Of a stretch of 64,000 nucleotides of DNA, positions 26,301-41,500 are shown piece by piece. The position numbers were made by a program, and so were the translations under genes. A model generated the notes under the pieces. The model was not told where the DNA came from, made no database searches, and saw only the letters and a program-made list of their open reading frames with translations. The stretch lies in assembly GCA_028829895.1 (NCBI GenBank), contig CM054182.1:38684879-38748878 (forward strand). The letters run 5' to 3'. Source of the stretch: Sinotaia quadrata. Its lineage: Eukaryota; Mollusca; Gastropoda; Architaenioglossa; Viviparidae. Positions within the stretch are counted from its first letter, which is position 1, and each line of letters opens with the position of its first letter.

Positions 26301-29300
26301 CAGCATGACTGTGATGATATTCCCCAAATAAATTAAGTTAATCCTTTTTATTAACTGTGAGAATAGGTTGCTTAAGGTATTTCAAACTCAGACACATGCT
26401 CAAATATTACTGTCTGAGAAGACATCATCTTTACAGCTTGGTTATATAAATTACAAAAGAAAGATATGTTCTAAAATATTTTAGCAAAGTATTTCACTAT
26501 ACATTAAAACAGGGAAGAATATTATTTAAACAATAAAGCCATAAATTAAACTCAATCACTATAGAAAGAAGCAAAATGCTTTCAATACTTTTGTAAAGTT
26601 TTAGAAAATTTTAGCAGTTAAATCCATGCATGCTATACATTATAGGATGATCAATAAGAAATGTAATGGTTTAATCAGCTTAAAGGGGACATAAATGTAA
26701 AATCTCTACTTACAGCAATGTCATTGTCTTGTGCAACCACTGAATAAAAATTTACATTAACACTTTGTGTCTCGAGAATTTCTACACTGGCTTGATAATT
26801 GCTGGTGGATCCAGGTGTGATAATGTCAGGGGCATTCAGGTTTTGGTTCACAGTCACCGTCACCAGCTCTAAGTCAGATTTGGGAGGAATTCCTGTGTCA
26901 TAGGCCTCAATCATAACCTGTGAAAAGAAAAATATTAATTCTCAATAACAATAATTAATTTAAATACATTTCTTTACATACAAAATTGTGTAGCTTCAAC
27001 TTAAAACAATTCTATCATGGAATGTGTTTAGTTCACAAAGCTAATATGATGTCTTTAACAAAAATCTTGAAAATGATGTATACTGGATTTAATGTTATCT
27101 TATATTTTAGTGTAAGTTTAATTACAGAAAAAATAAACACAATTTTAAAATTAAATAATAAGTCATGTAAATAGAATTTGATCAAAATCATTACAAGGAT
27201 CTTCTATGAAAAACCTCATTGATCAACATGTTGAATATTAGTTAAAATACCTAAATATTGCATATAAAAAAATTTTGCAATACATTAAAAAATATAAACT
27301 TCTATCTCACACTTCAATAATAAAAGCTAATGACAGAATAACAGTGAATCTACAACAACAAAATATGTCAATGATTCCATGGAAACCTAACAATAAAGTT
27401 TCACACTTTGAGATGGTTGTAAAATAAAGTACACATTTCACTATTTCCATGGAAACCTAACAATAAAGTTTCACACTTTGAGATGGTTGTAAAATAAAGT
27501 ACACATTTCACTATTTCCATGGAAACCTAACAATAAAGTTTCACACTTTTAGATGATTGTAAAATAAAGTATACAATAAAGGAAGTTTTTCAATGTTTCC
27601 CACACTGACAATCGGTGCAGTATGCATTCATAATGACAGAAGAAAAACAAATGTACAAGTCAGTGTTCACCTGGGTACTGGAAAATGAAGTACATATTTT
27701 CTTGTATACTCTGGCAATGACAAAAGAAAGGCAAACTTATGTGAAGGACAATGCATGCCTATGTACTCATATCTATGAAGAAAAGGGTATACTACACTGG
27801 CTGTTACAGAAGAGAACTTATGTAAAAGAGAGTGCATGCCTGTGTACTGATATCTATGGAGAAAAGGGTATACTACACTGGTTATTACAGAAGAAAGACA
27901 AACTTACATAGAAGACAGTGTTTGCCTGTGTACTGATATCTCTGGAGATGCTGAGTTGACCGTTGGTCGAGTTCAAGACAAAGAGGCCTGGAATAGTTTG
28001 CTCTACAATCCGGTACCGTACTATTCCATAATAACCCTTTAAAAAATATAAATATATAAAATAACTAGAATTATCAACAGTTAAATATAAGTAAAAAATT
28101 GTTATATATAATGTATGAATAATATTCTAACATGAAATTAATAATAAATATTCTTATTTGAGTGTTCAAATCCTTTAGGACAGACTTTGCAAAGGAAAAG
28201 CAGTTCATAATTTTAGATATTTCTTCTAACAGCCAGCAAAGTGAATTTCTCATTTGAGTATTGGAGAATAACTAGTATATATTTCACAGTTAAACACAGA
28301 ATGCAAAGAAAGCAAATATGAGAAATCTTCAAATGATGCAATGATGGCATTATACATAATACCAGTCTAGGCTTATTTAACTCATTCTACATAAAGCACA
28401 TGCAATGCAAACACTTTCAACAGCAATATTCCTGCTGGATTGCTTGTTAAACAAATGATGCTGTTGAGGTTTATGCAATGGGGCCATTTAGGGTCATGAT
28501 TTTACTATAATTTAGTTAGGTTAAATATATTTTCTTTATCCTTCCTTTTAAGAATACCTATATTTATCTACATAATAATTAAAAATAATATACCGTTGAA
28601 ACATATTATTTATTAAAAATTAAACAAAAACATCTTTAAATACTTCACATACAGCTTTATCACTTTATTTATTTAAGAAACAAATTCAGCCATGAATTAA
28701 GTTGAGAAATCTTTTAATAGATTTTGTACAAAGATAAAAATCCTTGCTGATACTGAAAAATATTTTCTTCTTCTTAATGAAAGCTTTCTTGCAATGAAAG
28801 GTGATTCTTCTATTGAATTAAAATTGAAAAAGCTTAGTGAGTTGATTTGAGAACACTAAAAGCTGATTCAAAGTTATTTGTGTTGAAACTAAAATATTTA
28901 TAGTTAGTTGAAACTAAAATACTTACAGAGAGGTGAAACTAAAATACAGTGATTTGAAACTAAAATACTTACAGAGAGGTGAAGCTAAAATACTTACAGA
29001 GAGATGAAACTAAAATACAGAGAGCTGAAACTAAAATATTAAAAGTGAGCTGAAATGAAAATATTAACAGTGAGCTGAATCTAACTGCTCAGAAAAAGCT
29101 AAAATATTCACACTGAGGTTAAACCAAAATATTCACAATATGCTGAAACTAAAATATTCACAATGAGGTTAAACCAAAATATTCACAGTATGCTGAAACT
29201 AAAATATTCACAATGAGGTGAAGCTAAAATACTCACAACATCAGAATCAATGGCAAGAATCTGACTGGAGATAATTGTGTTTGCCAGGACTGTGCGGTCA

Positions 29301-29816
29301 ATGGAGTAGGTGTATGGAATGCTCTGGAAAATGGGAGGATTGTTGTTGTGTAAAACACTGATGGTGACTGTACATGTTGTGGAGGCAGATTTTGGATACT
29401 GGGCATCATCCCTGGCACTCAGAATCAGCTGTAAATAAAAGACAAGACTGTAAAGATTTGGGTTGTGTACATTTTTTATATATGCATATATCGAAATTAG
29501 ATACACCTCTTAAAGGGGTTTGGACTGCATAAATGTTTTTACACAAAGAGTAGATACACTCTTAAAGGGGTTTGAAATGCATAAATATTTTTACACAAAG
29601 AGTACATACACCTCCTAAAGGGGTTTGGATTGCATACATGCTTTTACACAAAGATACAACACCTAAAGAGGATAAAAGGAAACATCTGGAGACATCTAAT
29701 GTGACATTACCATTAATGGCACAAGGATGCATGATTAACAGACTCCATACAAACACCCACACACACACATGCACATACACATACACACACACACATGCAC
29801 ATGCACACACACACAT

Positions 29817-29890
<74 letters not shown>

Positions 29891-32800
29891 ACTATTTAAC
29901 TATGGTTTATTTCATTTTATCACATGATGTTATGTGTGTAAACTGTCACTCACTTTTACTATTTCAAACTCTTTGTTTAGTTAGTTTTGTATTTAGTAAT
30001 AATATCAACTTTATGCTTCACACTTTGCACAGTGCTGAGATGTTCTTCATATAGACTTTATTTCTGAACTCTGGCATGAAAACTCTCCAATCTCTAGTAT
30101 TTGTAGGTCTTCAAAGTTTTATATCTTACAGAACAAATGTGTATGTTGCTTGCATGCATGACTGTGGTGAAAATAAATTACTGGTCATTGCAAATACATC
30201 ACTTTTGAGAACATACTCAAATAAATTCTTACAATGTATTGTCCATTTAATGATGATGTGTCCTCAGCAAGGTCACGCTTAATGAAGATCTCACTTGTTG
30301 CAGCGTTGATGTCAAAGTACACGAGACCTCTTGTAGATGTGACAGAATAAACAATGCGATATGTCTCAGGCTGAAAATGGTAAAACAAACACTCATGTAA
30401 GTTAAAGAAACAAAATATTGTGTTCAATCTTTCTCTAAAATATGTCTCTTTTAATCAATAACAAATAAAAACAAATTGTACACATGCCTTAAAACAAAGA
30501 AACATCAAAATATTGTACATTAATATATATTTAATCAATATGTAGTGAATGGAGTTCCAGAGTGGTAGAACCGGGTCACAAACATAGAGACAAGACTGAC
30601 GAACGATGATGGACGGCAGTCATGACAACAGATTTGACAACGCCTGGTAGTTGTTACATAGTCTTTATTTGTATGTAGATAGACACCCTCAGAGACTCTC
30701 ACTCAAATGTAGTAGTACCGCTAACAGTCACTCTCATCTAACAGTAACTAGACACTCATTCAAACCACACACGCTCTTTATATTCTATGGGAGCGGCCTT
30801 CCGGTTCCAGAGAACGGAAATCTAGTGTGGAAAGGCTCCTAAAAATAACTTTTGTGTTTCTTTACTTGCTTTCGACTATCAATTATAGCTATATGCCTAA
30901 AAAGTACATAATAATTTAAATATACAGTGAAACTACTATAATTATACTTTAATATACAAATCTTTTCATATATATAATCTGAAGAATTAAACCTTTAATA
31001 AAATAAAATCTGTGTTGGCGGGCTTCAGGAAAAGCATTCACACCCACATAAATTGCAAAATACACAAATACAATAACATTATTCATCACATAAAAATACA
31101 TCAATTAAAAATATAAACTATCTACTTTCTAAATATATAAATATGAACTTCAATTACTAACTACCTAAAAAAGTATATAACAATAAAAGCAAGCACTCTG
31201 ACACAGCTAGCGCCAATATAGCGCGCGCTTTGAAACAAAGGGAGTGGTCGTGACCCATTTTACACAGACAGCCGTGATCCTAAAAGAAAAGGAAGCGTGG
31301 GGATGCGGCTGTACACATACACACACGATGCTGACACACAAAAGTACCAAAACTAACAGGGGCTACAAATATATAAAATCACTGCAATGCATTTGTGGTA
31401 GTGAATAACCAAGAGAACAATCAATTAGTCTACATACCCCAGCATTGGCCAGCATTGAGTCTGCATCAGTAGCTTTGCATGAACCAATGACTGAGCCTGG
31501 TGCAGTGTCCTCATTGGTGATGATAGTGATTGATGTGGTGGTGAACTGTGGTCCATTTCTGTTCCGATCAATAATAAAACGTGCCACTGCTATGTCATAA
31601 AGAGATGGATTTCCATTGTCCTCAGCCTGCACATATGTCTGAAACAAAAACAAAAATATTTAGTATAAGTTACACTTTTAGTAAATTAAAATTCATACAT
31701 TTGATATAACTAGTTGTTGTTAATACACATATAGGGAAAATGTTAAAAATTATTTTAAACTACTATTTACACTGTAAATTAGTAATAAATGTTTCAAACA
31801 GTTTTTCTCTTTATTTTTATAGATCATAATAACTGGAAAAAAACTTAAAATTTAATGACTTGACTATTGATGCAAACAATTCACCAAAGTAACCACACTT
31901 TTTAAATTGTAGCATACATTTAACCTTTCACCACTAATTCAATGTTAATAATTACAACAAATGAAAAGGTATGTACTTCTGTAAACAATGGACTAATATT
32001 TTCAAAATGGAAATGCTGGCATAGATGAACATTCAAGACTTTTGTCACTAGATTGAAAGAAAATATTAGTAATGAAAAGGATAGGCATCAGTACAGATTA
32101 TAAATAGCATTTTTACAAAGTGTCATTATCTCAAGTGTCATTATCTGTGGACTTTCTGTACTCAAAGATTACATGGTATTTTTCATATAAAATTTTTGAC
32201 AAAATTATTCCTGGATGGAGGCCTTTTAAAAAAGTTTCTCAATAAATGAAGTAAATAACAGCACTTATTGTGTAAATAACCTGCATCCCATCAAATATGA
32301 ACAGAGTTTAGGATGCAGAAAATTACTATTTATTAAATAAATAGACTGTGTCCCATCAAACAGTGAAACAGAGTTTAGGGTGAAGGAAGTAAATACTCAC
32401 TGTGTAAACAGTCTGTGTCCCATCAAATGCTGAAGCAGAGTTGAGGGTGATGGACCCAGTTGCACTGTCAATGCTGAACAGATCTGGTTGTCCAGCAGGA
32501 GGGTACACTGAGTACTTGACAGTGTTAAATGGCTGTCATTAAAGTATATAGAACACATATATTCAAACAAGTTATCCACATTATCAACTAGCAGTACTCA
32601 ATTGTGCAAGCACACACTCTTAAAAAATATTAAAAGAATCATATAATTTTAAAGATAAAAGTCAAAGATAAATTACAATTTTAATTGATGCATAACATCA
32701 ACAAGATAATAAAAGCAAAGCAACAGAAAAAATACAAATAATATGCATGAGATAAAATAACATTTAAGAAGTGAATAATTTTCTACTGTAAACTAAGAAA

Positions 32801-33833
32801 CTACTCATAAAATAAACAGCACATGAATTATGGGTTGTATAGTCATTGGGAGAATTTTGACAAACTTCTTATTGAAAAGAAGTGTGGAATCCTATGATTT
32901 AAGGGCTTCAATGATAAAGTAAACATTTAGCTACATTACATATACATCCTACAACATGTCTGTACAAGGTGTGTTCAACATTACAAAACATAATTTGGTA
33001 TTTTCTTTCTTTTGTAATTCTTTTTGTTTTTGTTGATGGAGAGGGAGAATGTAAGGTGTAAGTGTTTAACTGACAAGACAATTTCTGCCATTTAGTGCAT
33101 TTTCTCAGTGCTTTGCACCAATGGGGTCCCTTAAACAAGTATTTTAGCTAACAACTGTTAACCTCTTTTGCAATTCTTGCCCATTTATATAAATATTAGT
33201 TTCCCATGTAACAATGAGGTCTGACATCGTCAATGTTGACACCAGAAGTCATCAACACATGGGTCTCCAATTCTTATTAAGAGATTATTTCTAAAGAACT
33301 TGAAAATATTCTGCTGACATGCATAAGGATGAACTCACTTTTCTTTCATTTGCTTCTGGTGAAGATATATTTGTAATGAATTAAATAACAAGATCTTTTG
33401 TAGTACATGTGTAATTTTCAAAGAAAATAATGAAGGCTCTATTTATTTCTGTATCATCCTAAGAGAGCAAACTAATTTCTTTTAGGATCGTAAAATCAAA
33501 TAAGAAAAAAAATGGAATGAAATAGTTATAATGTACAGTAATAGACAATTCGGGGAAAAACAGTGTATGTGTATAAATTACAAGAGTTAATCAAAGTCAT
33601 AAAGAAAAGCTGCATTAAAAAATGTTTACTTGCTGAAGTATGAAAAAAATATTAGCTAAGCGTGGCATGAACCACAGTATGATTGCAAACATTATGCCCT
33701 TAAGAATAACAGAAAATGGTCATCCAATATCTATTATGACAGCATATACCATTTATATCTTGTGTGATACATGTACCAGATAAATGGGGCACACACACAC
33801 ACATGTACACATGCACACATACACAAACATCAC

Positions 33834-33892
<59 letters not shown>

Positions 33893-35511
33893 CTCTCTTT
33901 CAAACTGTTTTGAATTAATTTATTTACTCACAGAGGGGTCAGCATCAGTGGCTGTGACCTGAATCAATACCTGTCCATTGGTAACAGGTAAAGTGATGAC
34001 CCGTTCATATGGGTCATCATGAAATACAGGTGGGTGCTGGTTACGGGTAACTAATACTGTGACAGGAAGAGCCACAGACTCCAAAGGAGGAGATCCTTGA
34101 TCTTGAGCCTTTAGTATCAGCTGGACATCAAACAAAACCCACAGTATAGTCTTTCTAACTAAACAGTAGAGTCTTTCTAACTAAACAGTACAGTCTTTCT
34201 AACTAAACAGTATAGTCTTTCTAACTAAACAGTATAGTCTTTCTAACTAAACAGTACAGTCTTTCTAACTAAACAGTATAGTCTTTCTAACTAAATAGTA
34301 TAATCTTTCTAACTAAACAGTAGTCTTTCTAACTAAACAGTACAGTCTTTCTAACTAAATAGTATAATCTTTCTAACTAAACAGTACAGTCTTTCTAACT
34401 AAATAGTATAATCTTTCTAACTAAACAGTAGTCTTTCTAACTAAACAGTACAGTCTTTCTAACTAAATAGTATAATCTTTCAAACAAACAGTACTGTCTT
34501 TCTAACTAAAAGTACAGTCTTTCTAACTAAAAGTACAGTCTTTCTAACTAAAAGTACAGTCTTTCTAACTAAACAGTATAGTCTTTCTAACTAAACAGTA
34601 TAGTCTTTCTAACTAAACAGTACAGTCTTTCTAACTAAATAGTATTTAAATACTTTTGTTGAAACTACTTTATTTAAAACACTAATATCTTTCAAACACA
34701 CAAGTCTAAAAGAAATTACAAACTGTGGTTGACAAAAGACAATGAGTTGTTCCAGTGCAATATTTAATTAATGGAATGAAATTTCTTCATTTTAAAAAAG
34801 TAATTATGTGAGACTTCATTATTACATGTGCTTATTTAATCTCATTCAGAATAAGTTTACAAAAAAGTCATGGATAAAAAAAAATATGGTAACTCATCTC
34901 TCAAAATTTTGTAATTGTTTACCAAAGCAATATTTCTGCTGATTTCTGCAAAATCACTAACAGAAAGAATTTATTTCTTGTCATCAGTATATTGAAAAAA
35001 ACTGTCCACAAGTTACATTTATTAATGACAAATAGTAATATTATAATAATATTTAAGTCACAATTGAAAAAAATGTCCACAAGTTAAATTCAGTAATGAC
35101 AAACAGTAATATTTAAGTCACAATTTTCTGGATAGATTCAATCCTATGAAGATAATTAATGTACAGCAATATTTCACAATATACTATTAATATCTTCTCA
35201 TAATGAATGAATCAGAAAATCACAAATCTATGTACTTTAGGAAATAATTTAAATTACACAAAAATTGTTATGAATAGGTGTTTCATTCTTCAGAGGAGCC
35301 AGACACTAGAGTCTACATTAATAAGAGTTTAGTAAGTGTATTAAATAATAAATCACAACAACTAATTAGTAGATACATTTTTGTTATTATTCTGTTTGTA
35401 GATTGTAATGCCATAGATAGCTGGATGGATGGATGGATGGATGGATGGATGGACATAGACAGATAGATAGATAGGTAGGTAGGTAGGTAGGTAGGTAGAA
35501 ATTAGATAGAC

Positions 35512-35563
<52 letters not shown>

Positions 35564-38500
35564 CATTTCACTATTGATATAAAGTCAGTAGATGTCAAAG
35601 CAAGAACTTTTAGATAAACATTAGTTGTTCTGAGACTGAGTTCAATCAACGACTACAAAATCACTGATGAACATCACATTTCCAGTTTTTCATAGATGTT
35701 CACAATCAATAACTTAAAAATCATATTTCATAGGAATTCACAATCAATAACTACAAAATAACTGACTGAACATCACATTTCCAGTTTTTCATTGATGTTC
35801 ACAAAAGCTGCTGCTTTGGCAAAAGTTCATGAATGTAAAAGTAACAAATAAAAAAACAACACATAAAACAGCAATAACTAAGATATTATCTTCAAGGCAA
35901 ATAATCTCTTTAATGATATAGAATGAGCTGAAGGTCAAGACAGTTTATGTCTATACAATGAGCAAAAGCAAAGCTCATTGAGATATCATGAAGTAGAGTA
36001 TTTCCTAATATTCAACAGTTATAAAGAGCCATGTTACAGTGAGATACATGTTTCCTAATTATTCCACAGCTGTATGGGGAGAAGCCAGTAATCTATGTTA
36101 CAATGAATTATAAGTTTCTTAACTATTCCACAGTTGTATTGGGAGAAGCCAGTAATCCATGTTACAATGAATTATGTATTTCTTAACTATTCCACAGCTG
36201 TATGGGGAGAAGCCAGTAATCCATGTTACAATGAATTATATGTTTCTTAACTATTCCAGTTGTATTGGGAGAAGCCAGTAATCCATGTTACAGCGAACTA
36301 GTGTTTCCTAATCACTGCACAATTGTATTGGGAGGAGAGGTGGTTCATGTGACAGTGAGTTACATGGTTTCCTATTTATTTGAGAGTTGTATAGAGAAAA
36401 GTCAGTAATACATAGTAGAGTGTTTCCTAATTATACCACATATGTATAGAGAAATGGTGATCCAGGTAACAGTGGACTACACTGTTTCCTAATTACACTA
36501 CAGCTGTATAAGGAGAAGCCAGTTATCCATGTCACACTGTTTCCTAATTACACCATAGTTGTTTAAGGAGAATCCAGTTATCCATGTCACACTGTTTCCT
36601 AATTACACTACAGCTGTATAAGGAGAAGCCAGTTATCCATGTCACACTGTTTCCTAATTGCACCATAGTTGTTTAAGGAGAAGCCAGTTATCCATGTCAC
36701 ACTGTTTCCTAATTATGCAATAATTGTATAGGGAGGATCCATGTTATATGGCTTACCATGAAAAAGCAGAGTTGAATTAATGTTTTTATCCAATTTTGTT
36801 TTCTTAATTGCTATAAGCTGTTCCTGTAATATGGTGGTTACAGTGAAATCTCTTTGTCAGGAGCTGAATATTTCAATATAAATTGCCATGTTTTACACTG
36901 ACAGTTTTATTAATCAAATGTTGAACATTTTAATAAAAACTTAACATATGTTAATGCAGAGATTAAAACACTTAATAAAATATATGTGTTTGTAAACCAT
37001 ATATGGCATGCACGAACCATAATTTTAGAAAAAAGCAATATGTGCTGTGCCAATTCACTGTGTTGATCTGATATGGACCAAGACAAATTTGGAAACACCC
37101 AATACTGAAACATCACTTTACTGAGTACAAAACATCAATCAGCAGTAATAATCATTAATATTTTTCAATTATTGTTTATATGCTCATTTTGTAATGGTAC
37201 AGCTCTTGAACACAGATAAACTTTTATCAGGTGACAATTATGGTGTGTATTTTTAGTGATAAATTTTATCAGGTGACAATTAAGGTGTGTACTTTTGTGA
37301 TAAACCTCATAAGCTGCTGGAGTCATTGCTAGGCAGTTGCCCTTCAGTAACTCTGACTTTCAAGAAGATTTAAAGTAAATGGATCAGAATGAGAACATTT
37401 TGAATGAGTAACTATTTTTCAATAATATAACATAAAATTAAGAAAATAAGTTAAAGCAGTATGCAATATTACACACCTTACTGGCTTGGACCAATAATGT
37501 CCAAGAAGGTACTTACACTGTTTTGACTAGGATTAATATTTTTGTCCATGAAGGTACTTGCATAGTTCTAACATTAATATTGTCCATGAAGGAACTTACA
37601 CTGTTGTGACTAGGATTAATATTGTACATGAAGGTACTTAACTGTTTTAAGATTAATATTGTCCATGAAGGTACTTACACTGAAATGATTAGGACTAATA
37701 GTGTCAAAGGTACTTACATTGTACTGATTTGGCTTGGTAGTGTCATAGATAAGAGGCACACGCACACTAATTCCACAGTTGTTATTTCCAAGATTTGTCA
37801 CTTGAAAATACTTCAAGGCCTCAGTGTTTCCAGTCAAAGAACAAATCACCTGATTGTTTGGTGGCTGTGGTCAGACAAAAATCATATATTTCAATGCAAA
37901 CACTAACTGTTCAAAAGTATGTACATCCTTCAACATTCCTAAAATAATTAATACTAAAAATATTAATTAATAATAATAATTATTAGAACAAATACAAAAT
38001 GGCTGTAATGTAAGGAAATATGATCAAGGCTCACTGCACATAAAATGAAAATTTTATTTAAATAGTTTAGACACTAGCCCTTACTGTTGCTATACTTGAG
38101 GTCATATTTTATACTGTCTCATTCAGAGGTAGGATAAAGATGGTCAGGAGATAATCATAAAGACTATCAAAGATGGCAACAAAATAATTTATTTGTTTAA
38201 AATTTAAAAACAAAAATGTCAGCCTATAATCTGGCCTCAGACCTGCAGACTGTTGAAGTGACTCTAAACAGGAAAATGTTAAGAGATTCAGCAGTTGTAT
38301 ATATTCTAACCATGTGAAGATCAAAGGAAACAAAGTAACATATTTATTTGAATTAGTTATATTATGGGAAGAGTTAGAAGGTTTAATCTCTGAGACATCA
38401 ATTCTGGTTTTGGCAGATTTGTTTATGTGTGGAACTGGTAGAGAAGCAAGAGGCTGCTAATCTAAATTGTTAAGAGATATGGATCCATAACTGAAAATAT

Positions 38501-41500
38501 TTTGGGACACTTCAACAGATCAGAATTGTACTCATAAGAAAAATAATTGTGACCTTTCAACTAACATGGAAAGATAAAAACAAAGTGTTACCTTTCCATA
38601 ATGAGAGCTGAGAAAGGTAATGATAAAGCTTGAATCTTTGGATAAGTAATTGATGGCTAAAATACTTTTCATTGATTTTGCTTACAGTGAGAATGAAATT
38701 CATGATTTCTCTATGGACTTTCAAAACAATAAATTTGTCTTAATGGATCAGTGAAATTTAGAAAGGAGGGTACATTTGTAGCTAACAACAGAACAAGAGA
38801 CTTCGATGAACTACAGGCTGTGGTTAGAGCTATTTAAGTCAATCAGATCAAGTTCAATTATCTACAAATCTGAACCCTATAAGGACAGCAATTAATTATC
38901 TTGATAAAAACAACATTTAGGAACAACAGATCTAAACTTTTTCACATTAGAACCAGAAGTCCAAAATCATAGGAGCAGTTACCTATTTCTAATCTAATTA
39001 AATATAGAAATAGTCAAAATGTATGTATATATAGAAAAACCAGTCATCAGAGATATCATTAATATGCTCAATATTCAGTGCAAATAAAGAGATCACTCAT
39101 CCACCTGGTATTCTAGAGAAAAGTATGAACTTTAAAATACAATTGTGTAACTTAAGATAGAATTCTGCATTACTTTTACAAAATTCTGCCTTGTGCCTGC
39201 TATCCCAAATGGGCCTATCTCAGCTACCTAGACTTGTTTATTGCCTCTATGACACAAGGTGGATCTTTTCAGTGTAATATTTCTGCTTGAATTTGCACAG
39301 CACATCAGACTTTAACGCTAAAGATTTTAGGCAAGGTATTCTCTCTAATGTCTGAGATTCACGTGCTAACATTTCATGTGCCAATATATGTGATCTTTCT
39401 TCTAAAGCAGAAATCTACAATGATGGTGTAAAATGTATGTGTAATGTAAAAAACTGTTTTCCAAATATGAACCTCCCTACTAATTTTATTTATATCTCTT
39501 GGGCACAAGAAAAATACTAATTCTGTTAGGCTTGTATACAATAAAAAAAGAAATTGGAAAGTTTTTTCAACTTTCATTCACCTATATTTAATAGTGTCAC
39601 AGTGGCAAGCTGGAATGCTAGGGTCAAGGTAAGAATTATTGTGGTAGAATATGGTATTTGGAAAAAAACATATATTTTACATTATTTTTTCACTCTCAAC
39701 ACACTCAATCAGCTTTGCAATTAAAAGCTAAATTAATTTAGTTTTACGCAAATCAAGTTAAAGAAAAAGAAGTAGACTTGTGTATTTGTTATGCTAATTT
39801 TTTTTTTACCTGAGAGTCCAGATCACTGGCAATAATTGTGAGGAAGTTTGTACCAAGTGCCTGGATTTCAGGTATAGATGTGTTGTAACTATTTTGCGGC
39901 CAGGTAGGTGCTCTAAAGTTACGTTGAATGTAGATGTAAACCAATGCATAGGCCGTACGCGGAGGAAGACCATTGTCTGAAGCCAACACTCGTACCTGTA
40001 AATTATACCAGTGCAGAATGTTAAATAAATATATATACTAAAGAAATAAATAGTATTAACCAAACAATATTGTACATTTTGTACAAATGGTAACATACAG
40101 CCATAATTTAACTTTCAGTAAAATTACATGATCCTTTTCAATTTTTATTTTAACCAAGCATTTGTGATTTACTTTATGAAGCTTTTTAACTTTTTTTATT
40201 TAATACTTAAGTGAATAGCTAATAATTTAGCTTTCAAAGCTATGATTTTCATTTTTGCATAATAAATATTCTGTTACAAATGAGTTCAGATTTGAAAAGA
40301 AATGTTTAGATTTTGATTCACTCAGCTGATCACAAAGATATATTTATAAACACATTCAGGAAATTGTAGGCCAGAATTTACTCATGCATTATAAAAAGAT
40401 ATATTTACAGAAAATAACTTTATAAACACACATTCAGTAAATTGTAGGCCAATATTTACTCATTCATTATAAAAAGACAGCTAAACTAGGCATTATAAAA
40501 AGATATATTTATACAAAATAACTTTATAAACACACATTCAGGAAATTGTAGGCAGTAGGCAGTATTTACTCATGCATTATAAATAGACATTTAGTCAGAC
40601 AGTTAACTATACATTAGTAAAATAATTAAAATATCCAATAGTAAACATTATGATTCGAATATTAAGCAAGAAAACTCTTTATAGTCCCATATCAAATAAC
40701 ATCACAATGGGAAAAATATTTAAATGAAAATAAATAAAACTACAAACCTTGAAAACATCTGTGGCTGTGTTAGTGATATTACGATTAACATTGATACGTC
40801 CAGCATTATTAACATCCAGAATAAAGAACTGGTCACTCTGACCTCCCTCCAAGTCCTGCAGAAGTGTGTACTTTACCACATTGAATGAATTCTGAAAATC
40901 AATCATATAAATTGCAATAAATACAGAAATAAACATAAATGAAAACAACAGTACAGAGAAAAAAACTGGTCATACACCCTTAAAATCTTGCAGCAGTATG
41001 ATAAATGAGTGAAGAAATTCTGAAAATCAGTAAAATCACAGATGAACAGAAATAATTTACAATACAAAAGTATACAGATGACAAGAAAATAATGTACAAT
41101 ACAAAAGCATACAAACAAAAGGAAAATAATGTACAATATAAAAGTATACAAATGAACAGAAATAATGTACAATACAAAAGTATACAAATGAACAGAAATA
41201 ATGTACAATACAAAAGTATACAAATGAACAGAAATAATGTACAATATAAAAGTATTCAAATGAACAGAAATAATTTACAATATAAAAGTATAAAAATATA
41301 ACAAAATTATAAATGATGATACTTTAAACAAAACTTGTGCATTTCCAAACTAGTAACAAAAAGTGTGTTGCTTTCTGAAAGAATGAAAAATCTTAACAAA
41401 AATAGAAAAATATCAACTAACAGTTATTCCCCTTCTTATGGGGCATTTCCAACTACTCAGTCAGATGACTTCTTTCACTTTTTTCTGACTGAGTAGTTGG

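Noticed and set aside
29562..30054. Cys-Val repeat and Thr-His repeat proteins on opposite strands
   Set aside because: Both are translations of the (AC)n microsatellite.
34134..34650. Regular array that could suggest a CRISPR
   Set aside because: The units are contiguous with no unique spacers, and the DNA is animal.
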